Source: Bacteroidota bacterium
Lineage (GTDB): Bacteria; Bacteroidota; Bacteroidia; B-17B0; Aurantibacillaceae
Assembly: GCA_947450025.1 (NCBI GenBank)
Contig: CANFTW010000002.1
Location: 124,001 to 188,000, forward strand
Direction of reading: 5' to 3'
DNA: 64,000 nt
The notes under the pieces were generated by a model, which had not been told where the DNA came from, searched no databases, and saw only the letters and a list, made by a program, of their open reading frames with translations. The position numbers were made by a program, and so were the translations under genes. Below, in pieces: positions 42,207 through 48,788 of this stretch (the first letter of the stretch is position 1; the number at the start of each line of letters is the position of its first letter).

Positions 42207-44114
42207 TTATGTTATATAAATATTTTTTTCTGAATCAATTCTCAATACATCATCATCTATTAATTGATTGATAATTTGATGCAAACGCTTACTATTTATT
42301 GATGGAAACATACTTATTAAATCTGTTAAATTTAATGCATGTGTTCCCAATTCTATTTTGATATTTTCAATTAACCCCTCTTCAGTTTCGAGATTTCGTT
42401 TATATTTCTCAACACATACATCACAATATTGACAATCTTTAAAGTCAGTTTCGTTAAAATAAGACAGTAACAATCTACTTCTACAAATATTTTTTTCAGT
42501 CACATAATTCACAACACTATTAATGCGTGTTAATGCTTTTTCTTTTAGAATAGGATAATTAATTAATCGAATGGATTCAAACTTTAAATTAATTCGGTTT
42601 TGTAAAAAAATGAGTTTTGGTAAAGTTGTTTGAGGTATAAAAGAAATCACACCTTGTGTATTTAAGTTGTCGAGCTGAACAGATAATTCATGCTCAGATA
42701 TTTTTGCACGGTACGCAACCTCTTTTTCCTTTATGTGAGCATACTGTTCATACAAACCTCCATAGCTTCTTAATAACACTTTGATGACTGGCTCATACTT
42801 AGGAAATTTTATTTGAAAATTATATAAATCATCTTTACCCATTACCATCATAACTTTAGAGGGCTCGTATCCACCATCCAAAAATGAAAAATAGCCTTCT
42901 TTTTCGAGGCATTTAATCGCATTATAAACCATAACTGATTTCAGATTATAATTTCGAGTGACTTCATTGATATCAAAACTAACTGATAAGCCCTCTCCGC
43001 TTTCAACTGGAATTTGATAAAAATTAAAAATAGCCTGATAAGATTGTTTTATTTGCTCAATACTTGGTGTTTTTTCTTCATATTGTTCTTTTAAAGAAAC
43101 TACATCATAATTGTTACATAATAACACTGCATAAGCAGGCTTTTCATCTCGTCCTGCTCGTCCTGCCTCTTGAAAATAAGCCTCTAAACTTTCAGGCAAA
43201 TCTAAATGAACCACAAAACGAACATCTGGCTTATCAATGCCCATTCCAAATGCATTAGTGGCAACAATAACTTGCGATTTATTATCGATCCAATTTTGCT
43301 GAATAATAGCCCTATCATTAGAATTAATGCCCGCATGATAAAAAGAAGCTGTTATTTTATTTTGTATTAACCACTTGCTAATTTCTTCTGTCTTTTTTCG
43401 ATTCCGCACATAAACAATACCCGAACCACCAATATTATTGATGACCTTTAATAAGCGTTCATATTTATTTTCTTCCAATTGAACAACATACCTAATATTT
43501 TTACGTTCAAAAGATTGACGAAATACACTTTGCTTTTTAAAATTCAGTTTTAGTTGAATATCTTCTACCACCTCTTTTGTCGCGCTAGCAGTTACTGCAA
43601 TAATATTGACAGCTGGAAAATATTCTCGTAATTCAGCTATTTTTAAATAACTAGGTCTGAAATCATACCCCCATTGCGAGATACAATGAGCTTCGTCAAC
43701 AGCAATGAGTCCAATTGGCAAATACGATAAGCGTTGTCGAAATGTTTCATTCTCAATTCTTTCAGGAGAAACATATAAAAATTGTACGTGACCATAAGCT
43801 GCATTATTTAAAGCAATATCAATTTCTTTAAAATTCATTGATGAGGTAATAGCAACTGCACTGATTCCTTTACTTTTCAAATTTTGAACTTGATCATTCA
43901 TTAAAGCAATTAAAGGGGAAACAACCAAACAAGTTCCACCAATAACTAATGCTGGAATTTGAAAACAAATGGATTTTCCTCCACCTGTTGGTAATAAAGC
44001 TAAGGTATCTTTGTTTTCGAGAATAGAATTAATTATATCCTCTTGCAAAGGTCTAAAAGAATCATAGCCCCAATGCTTTTTTAAATAAAAATAAATATCT
44101 TGTTTATGAATCAA
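42207..44114 (-). CDS. recQ: ATP-dependent DNA helicase RecQ
   Basis: The 635-residue helicase has motif I 'LPTGGGKSICFQIP' (41-54), DEAH box 'AVDEAHCISQWGYDFRPSY' (near 138), motif VI 'QEAGRAGRDEKPAYAV', the RecQ-Ct zinc site ('CRSRLLLSYF', 'DCQYCDVC') near 560-583 and a winged helix at the end. No HRDC domain is seen. RecQ unwinds DNA 3' to 5' in recombination and fork repair. Another RecQ with HRDC may exist elsewhere; this short type is common in Bacteroidota. It is upstream of, and coupled to, the RsmI-like gene. Confidence 0.94.
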   Translation of the reverse strand: MIHKQDIYFYLKKHWGYDSFRPLQEDIINSILENKDTLALLPTGGGKSICFQIPALVIGGTCLVVSPLIALMNDQVQNLKSKGISAVAITSSMNFKEIDIALNNAAYGHVQFLYVSPERIENETFRQRLSYLPIGLIAVDEAHCISQWGYDFRPSYLKIAELREYFPAVNIIAVTASATKEVVEDIQLKLNFKKQSVFRQSFERKNIRYVVQLEENKYERLLKVINNIGGSGIVYVRNRKKTEEISKWLIQNKITASFYHAGINSNDRAIIQQNWIDNKSQVIVATNAFGMGIDKPDVRFVVHLDLPESLEAYFQEAGRAGRDEKPAYAVLLCNNYDVVSLKEQYEEKTPSIEQIKQSYQAIFNFYQIPVESGEGLSVSFDINEVTRNYNLKSVMVYNAIKCLEKEGYFSFLDGGYEPSKVMMVMGKDDLYNFQIKFPKYEPVIKVLLRSYGGLYEQYAHIKEKEVAYRAKISEHELSVQLDNLNTQGVISFIPQTTLPKLIFLQNRINLKFESIRLINYPILKEKALTRINSVVNYVTEKNICRSRLLLSYFNETDFKDCQYCDVCVEKYKRNLETEEGLIENIKIELGTHALNLTDLISMFPSINSKRLHQIINQLIDDDVLRIDSEKNIYIT

Positions 44115-44229
44115 CTAATTTTGTCTTTAGCAAAATGCTAATTTATCACATTCTTAAAGAAAAAACTAAACAAGCTTTGTTATTTGGTGTTATGTATGTT
44201 ATATGATATCTCAAAGATTCAATTAAATC

Positions 44230-44661
44230 ATGGAATTCCATAACCCTATAGATAAAGATAAAGTTGCTGAAAACCCCGGATTATTACCCTATCCTCATCA
44301 TGTAGGGGGATTGGTAATTAAACCAGAAGATAATGGCAAAATAAAATCTCGAGCTTTAACAGCGATGAGAGAACAAACTAATATTCAGATGACACAAATT
44401 CAAAAGCAAGTTGAATTATTAGCTCAACAAGCTAATGATCTTCAGAAAAGAATAGAGATGTCTGAAAAAATATATTTAGCGGATTTATCATTTGAGCCAT
44501 TAATAGGACATATCTATCATCTTTATATAAAAGAAGGTAGCTATAAGCTTCTGTTAATTGGGCCTGATGATTGGGGAAAACTACCAAAAACATTAGAATA
44601 TGTGGGTACTGTAAAAATGTTAGGGGATCATACCTGGGAAGTGATGAATAGTAATTTATAA
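44230..44661 (+). CDS. DUF2452-family protein
   Basis: The 143-residue protein starts 'MEFHNPIDKDKVAENPGLLP' followed by 'YPHHVGGLVIKPEDNGKIK', a central coiled coil ('QMTQIQKQVELLAQQANDLQ') and a C-terminal domain ('EPLIGHIYHLYIKEGSYKL', 'GPDDWG'). This matches DUF2452 as I recall it. The function is unknown. It is divergent from recQ. Confidence 0.85.
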   Translation: MEFHNPIDKDKVAENPGLLPYPHHVGGLVIKPEDNGKIKSRALTAMREQTNIQMTQIQKQVELLAQQANDLQKRIEMSEKIYLADLSFEPLIGHIYHLYIKEGSYKLLLIGPDDWGKLPKTLEYVGTVKMLGDHTWEVMNSNL

Positions 44662-44713
44662 AAAAGTTAAACAAAACCTTTTAACCCTTGTTTACGTATG
44701 TAAGTTATTAATC

Positions 44714-45355
44714 ATGAAATCAATTTTTGCCTTTATTTTAGTGGTTTTGTCTTTTAGTTCATGTATGCTATTTCAGCCATCAGCTAAAACACTAACATCA
44801 CGTGCCTTAAAAACTAACAAACAGTATGACGCGGTTATTGTTCCTGGCGTGCCATTTTTAGAGCCTAAATGGGACAGAACCATGCAAATGCGTGTTATGT
44901 GGGCTATACATCTATACAAAAACGGTAGTACAAAAAAAATCATCATGAGCGGTAGCTCCGTATACTCTCCTTATGTGGAAGCTCAAATAATGAAATTATA
45001 TGCTATTGAATTTGGAGTGCCAGAAGATGACATTATTATTGAAGATAAAGCGCAACATAGTACTGAAAATGTTTGGTATGGTTATAAACTAGCAAAATCC
45101 CTAGGTCATCAAAAAATTGCCTTATGCACAGACCCTTTTCAAACTCGCATGATGTATCGTTTTGGGAAAAGGAGATTAAAAGATTTAAAATATCTGCCAG
45201 TTTTATTTGACACTTTACGTACCTTACCTCACAATGAGCCTAACATTAATTACCAAGCTCAAAAATTAGATAAATTCACTCCAATTACTGAAACACAAAG
45301 TTTTTGGTACCGATTTAGAGGAACCATGGGAAAGCATATAAATTTCAAGGAATAG
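44714..45355 (+). CDS. DUF218 (SanA/YdcF/ElyC-like) lipoprotein
   Basis: A lipobox 'VVLSFSSC' places Cys17 as the lipidated residue. The DUF218 domain covers about 38-190: 'YDAVIVPGVPF', 'KKIIMSGSS', 'EDKAQHSTENVWYG', 'IALCTDPFQTRMM'. Family members (SanA, ElyC) affect envelope integrity and handling of lipid-linked intermediates; catalytic function is not settled. The length of 213 residues is normal. It precedes the thioredoxin-like gene by 34 nt on the same strand. Confidence 0.87.
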   Translation: MKSIFAFILVVLSFSSCMLFQPSAKTLTSRALKTNKQYDAVIVPGVPFLEPKWDRTMQMRVMWAIHLYKNGSTKKIIMSGSSVYSPYVEAQIMKLYAIEFGVPEDDIIIEDKAQHSTENVWYGYKLAKSLGHQKIALCTDPFQTRMMYRFGKRRLKDLKYLPVLFDTLRTLPHNEPNINYQAQKLDKFTPITETQSFWYRFRGTMGKHINFKE

Positions 45356-45389
45356 TTTTATCTTTATCACGCATTACACAAAACATATT

Positions 45390-46397
45390 ATGCGGATTAT
45401 ACTAATTTTAATTACAGTTTTATTTTTTAATACAAATGTCTTTTCTCAAACGGAAGAGGGATTGGTAAAATGGCTATCTATTAAAGAAGCCCAAGAACTA
45501 AATAAAAAACAACCAAAACCTTTTTTAATTGATGTTTATACAGATTGGTGTGGATGGTGTAAACATATGATGAAAACTACCTACTCCAACCCAAATATTG
45601 CAGGTTATATAAATCAATATTTTTATCCGGTAAAATTTAATGCGGAGACAAAAGATACGATAGAATATAATGGAAAAATATACAAGCCAACGTCTCCAAA
45701 TCCAAAAACACCACACGAGTTAGCTATTAAGTTTTTAGGAACTAGTTTAAGCTATCCGTCAACGATCTTTGTAACCAACAATTTTGAATTTAATCTATTA
45801 TCGCAAGGTTATTTAGAAGATAAGAAAATTGAACCTTTATTGATTTATACTGTTGAAAACGTATACAAAAGTTCTAATTATGAAGATTTTGCAGCGCAGT
45901 TTAATCATACATTTTATGACACCACATTTGTTAAAGGAGTCATAAAAATACACTCTCTTAAAGAAATAGAAATTCTTCAGAAAAAGAAGCCTAAGAAAAT
46001 ATTAGTAAATATATATGCTAGTTTCTGTAATTCATGTAAAGTACAAACTGCCACAACATTTAAAGACACCTCTATTGTAAACTACATTAATAAGCATTAT
46101 TATTTAATGAATTTTGACGCAGAAAGTAATGACACTATAATATTTAGGGGAGAAAAATGTTTTAAAACACCTTTAAATGGATACCCGTTACATACATTTG
46201 CTCTGCGTGCTACCAATAATAGATTGCAATTTCCTTCGATAGCATTGCTAGATGATAAACAAAATACTTTAGATGCCCTTAATTCGTTTTTAACACCAAA
46301 AACATTACTACCAATCTTAAAATATTATGCCGAAGATAAATACAAAACAATCAGTTGGGCAGACTATATTAAAAACTATACTGAGCAAAAAAAATAG
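45390..46397 (+). CDS. exported tandem thioredoxin-fold protein
   Basis: The 335-residue protein has a signal peptide ('MRIILILITVLFFNTNVFSQ') and two thioredoxin-like domains. The first has 'DVYTDWCGWCKHMMKTTYSN' (CGWC, near residue 55), the second 'NIYASFCNSCKVQTATTF' (CNSC, near 210). Each is followed by an aligned segment ('PVKFNAETKDTIEYNGK' and 'LMNFDAESNDTIIFRGEK') and 'LSYPSTIF'/'LQFPSIAL' cis-Pro strands, so the gene arose by internal duplication. Both CxxC sites are intact, suggesting thiol-disulfide exchange in the periplasm. DUF255/Thioredoxin_7-like. Confidence 0.88.
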   Translation: MRIILILITVLFFNTNVFSQTEEGLVKWLSIKEAQELNKKQPKPFLIDVYTDWCGWCKHMMKTTYSNPNIAGYINQYFYPVKFNAETKDTIEYNGKIYKPTSPNPKTPHELAIKFLGTSLSYPSTIFVTNNFEFNLLSQGYLEDKKIEPLLIYTVENVYKSSNYEDFAAQFNHTFYDTTFVKGVIKIHSLKEIEILQKKKPKKILVNIYASFCNSCKVQTATTFKDTSIVNYINKHYYLMNFDAESNDTIIFRGEKCFKTPLNGYPLHTFALRATNNRLQFPSIALLDDKQNTLDALNSFLTPKTLLPILKYYAEDKYKTISWADYIKNYTEQKK

Positions 46398-46420
46398 CGA
46401 TAATTTCTTATCGCTATTTT
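46391..46420. terminator. bidirectional terminator between thioredoxin and response-regulator genes
   Basis: A perfect 12-bp stem AAAATAGCGATA/TATCGCTATTTT with a 6-nt loop overlaps the stop of the plus-strand gene and abuts that of the minus-strand gene. Confidence 0.88.
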
Positions 46421-47113
46421 CTAAAACTCGAATTTATAACCAATTCCTTTGATAGTTTTGATATAATCATCCCCCAACTTTTCTCGGAGCTTTCTAATGT
46501 GAACATCAATGGTTCTATCACCAACCACTACTTCATCACCCCATACTTGTTCTAAAATAAATTCACGTGTAAATACCTTGCCTGGTTTACTAGCTAATAA
46601 AGACAATAATTTAAATTCTTTTTTTGGAAATGCGATTTCTAAACCTTCTTTATTATAAACGCAATATCTTTCTTTGTCTATTTTAATACCCCCTAAATCA
46701 ATTTCCGCTGATTTTTGCTGTTCTGGAGCATATCTTCTTAATAGTGCTTTTATTCTACTAATAAAAACTCTTGGCTTAATAGGTTTTGTAATATAATCAT
46801 CAGCTCCTACTTCAAAACCTGCAATTTGAGAATAATCTTCATTTCGAGCACTTAAAAAAGCAATCATCACATCTTTAAGATTTGCAATGTCTCTAATTTC
46901 TCTGCAAGTATCAATCCCATCCATTTCGGGCATCATCACATCTAAAACAATTAAATGAGGAATTTCTTTTTTAGCGATATTAATCGCATCTCTTCCATTA
47001 AGTGATGTGTAAACTTGAAATCCTTCTTTTTTAAGATTATAACTCAAAAAATCCAAAATATCTTGTTCATCATCAACAAGCAAAATCTTATATAAACTAT
47101 TTTCTGTACTCAT
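46421..47113 (-). CDS. PhoB/OmpR-family response regulator
   Basis: The 230-residue protein has a receiver domain with the acidic pair 'LLVDDEQD', phospho-acceptor D58 in 'LIVLDVMMPEMDGI' and Lys in 'ITKPIKPRVF', then a winged-helix effector ('EFKLLSLLASKPGKVFTREF', 'VVGDRTIDVHIRKLREKLG', 'TIKGIGYKFEF'). It is a canonical activator or repressor. No histidine kinase lies next to it in the window; the closest kinase gene is at 60988. TTAAC-rich direct repeats occur in the 235-nt gap upstream (47114-47348), where it diverges from the 47349 gene. Confidence 0.93.
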   Translation of the reverse strand: MSTENSLYKILLVDDEQDILDFLSYNLKKEGFQVYTSLNGRDAINIAKKEIPHLIVLDVMMPEMDGIDTCREIRDIANLKDVMIAFLSARNEDYSQIAGFEVGADDYITKPIKPRVFISRIKALLRRYAPEQQKSAEIDLGGIKIDKERYCVYNKEGLEIAFPKKEFKLLSLLASKPGKVFTREFILEQVWGDEVVVGDRTIDVHIRKLREKLGDDYIKTIKGIGYKFEF

Positions 47114-47307
47114 ATCTTTCTATCAACACAAAGTTAAGCTTAAACCTTGAGGTTAAAGTTAAATAAATATTAAGAAATAGCTGTATTTTATGCCTATTAT
47201 TAATATTTAGATAATATATATTAGAAAAATTATGTTTAATTTATTTTAATGACGAAATATCAAAAACAAACATAAATCATACGTATTAACCTGTCATATA
47301 CTTTTAA

Positions 47308-47318
47308 TTAACATTAAA
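47308..47318 (+). promoter_or_regulatory. TTAACATTAAA motif upstream of the 47349 gene
   Basis: The same TTAACATTA core recurs upstream of the next two plus-strand genes (47842 and 48712). It may be a site for the PhoB-like regulator encoded divergently. The motif is AT-rich, so single occurrences carry little weight. Confidence 0.3.
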
Positions 47319-47348
47319 TTTACACGTAATTAGCTATTTTCACACTAT

Positions 47349-47753
47349 ATGACAACCACAATTAAGCAACTCATTGAGAAAAATAAAAAAGCATTTGATA
47401 ATAATTATTTGATTGAATCGATTAACTTATCTTATATTTTAATTAATAAAGCGCTTAAACAAATTATTAAAGATGAATTAAATCAAGAGGTGATTGATAA
47501 TAAAATCAAAACGTCTAATTTAATCAATCATATCAAAAAAGTTTTTGAAGTAAATCCTCAACTTAAAACAAAATTATCAAAAAAAGTAATCAAGGATATT
47601 GATCTGTTTATTGATTTATATAAATCAATTAGTAAAGAACTTAAATATCAATATCCTGAGAAAAAAATTTCAGAAACCGCTCAACTAGGCATAAACTGTA
47701 TCGTTATTTTAAATACCAGTCTATTAAAAATAAAAAACAACAAAGTTGATTAA
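47349..47753 (+). CDS. small all-helical protein of unknown function
   Basis: A 134-residue protein, rich in Ile, Leu and Lys, predicted to be entirely helical ('KKAFDNNYLIESINLSYILI', 'KKVIKDIDLFIDLYKSISK'). I do not recognise a family; the helix pattern is somewhat HEPN-like but no R-x4-6-H motif is present. It precedes the SpoIIE-type phosphatase on the same strand and could be its regulator or adaptor (inference from position only). A TTAACATTAAA motif lies 41 nt upstream of the ATG. Confidence 0.65.
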   Translation: MTTTIKQLIEKNKKAFDNNYLIESINLSYILINKALKQIIKDELNQEVIDNKIKTSNLINHIKKVFEVNPQLKTKLSKKVIKDIDLFIDLYKSISKELKYQYPEKKISETAQLGINCIVILNTSLLKIKNNKVD

Positions 47754-47841
47754 TTTTCAGGAAGTAATTATTATAAAACTTTCTTTTAAATCATCACAGC
47801 TAATATTAGTAATATAAAGCTAATATGAAATCACCCATGTA

Positions 47842-47850
47842 TTAACATTA
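47842..47850 (+). promoter_or_regulatory. TTAACATTA motif upstream of the SpoIIE-type phosphatase gene
   Basis: The core matches the motif at 47308 and 48712 and lies 44 nt before the ATG at 47886, nearly the same distance as for the 47349 gene. Confidence 0.3.
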
Positions 47851-47885
47851 GGCAACGATATTTGTAGCGAACTTAAATCGCACTT

Positions 47886-48659
47886 ATGTTATTTGCCACT
47901 ATGACGGATCACGAAAACAGTTTAGTTTACGCCCAAACCATTCAAAATGGATTACTTCCTAAAGCCCGTCACTTTAAAAAGTTTTTCAAAGATTATTTTG
48001 TGTATTACAAACCACAAGATAAAATTGGAGGTGATTTTTACTGGTTAACACAAAAAGAAGATACTCTCTATTTTGCTTTAGCAGATTGCACAGGTCACGG
48101 CGTTTCTGGAGCTATGCTTTCGGTATTGGGGATTAGTTTATTAAACTATGTTATTCAAAAAAACTTTGACAAAGTTGGTGATTATTTGACAGAGCTAGAT
48201 AAAAAATGGTTAGAAACATTTAATAACGAATTACACGATTCAAGATTTAATAATGATTGGTTAGAAATTACCCTAATTTCTTTTAATACAAAAACCCGAG
48301 AATTTCAATATGCTAGTGGAGGAGGTGAATTTGCGATTCATCAAAATGACGTCATAACAATTCATAAAGGCAATAGCTATCCAATTGGAGGATGGCAAAT
48401 TGAAGAAAATAGATTATTTAATACATTTAATCTTACTTTAGAATATGATGCTAAACTCTATTTTTTCTCGGACGGCATCAAACACCAGTTTGACTCAACT
48501 AATCAAAAAAAATTTAGCAGAAAACGCTTATTAGATATTTTAAAACAACAGCATAAGGAGATGAATCATCAACAAGAATTCCTAGAATTCATTTTTGATT
48601 CTTGGAAAGGAGTCAATCATCAAACTGATGACATATCCATAATTGGATTAAAATTATAA
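47886..48659 (+). CDS. stand-alone SpoIIE-family PP2C serine/threonine phosphatase
   Basis: The 257-residue protein is essentially one catalytic domain: 'TIQNGLLPKARHFKKFFKDY', metal-binding 'DKIGGDFYWL' and 'LADCTGHGVSGAMLSVLG', then 'YASGGGEFAIH', 'LYFFSDGIKHQF' and 'QTDDISIIGLKL', all normal PP2C/SpoIIE positions. Most Bacteroidota relatives carry TPR, PAS or 7TM sensor domains in front; none is present here. It may start at ATG 47886 or 47901. Such phosphatases act on anti-sigma antagonists or other phospho-Ser/Thr proteins. The target is unknown. Confidence 0.88.
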   Translation: MLFATMTDHENSLVYAQTIQNGLLPKARHFKKFFKDYFVYYKPQDKIGGDFYWLTQKEDTLYFALADCTGHGVSGAMLSVLGISLLNYVIQKNFDKVGDYLTELDKKWLETFNNELHDSRFNNDWLEITLISFNTKTREFQYASGGGEFAIHQNDVITIHKGNSYPIGGWQIEENRLFNTFNLTLEYDAKLYFFSDGIKHQFDSTNQKKFSRKRLLDILKQQHKEMNHQQEFLEFIFDSWKGVNHQTDDISIIGLKL

Positions 48660-48674
48660 TTCAACCAATGTTAA

Positions 48675-48722
48675 TTTAATGTTAAATTAATGCAAAAAAT
48701 TTTAATTCAATTTAACATTAAA
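48675..48722. promoter_or_regulatory. 14-bp inverted repeat upstream of the TonB-dependent receptor
   Basis: TTTAATGTTAAATT (48675-48688) and AATTTAACATTAAA (48709-48722) are perfect inverted copies with 20 nt between. The right arm contains the TTAACATTA core seen before the two preceding genes. There is no following T-run, so an operator pair is likelier than a terminator. Confidence 0.45.
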
Positions 48723-48788
48723 GTAATATACAATTGACGCTAAACTTAAGTAGATGTTGTTTTTTTGCCTCGAAAATCACAACACGTT

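Noticed and set aside
47291-47301. CTGTCATATAC, resembling half of an E. coli Pho box
   Set aside because: Only one half-site is present, without the second half 11 bp on; the E. coli consensus may not apply in Bacteroidota.
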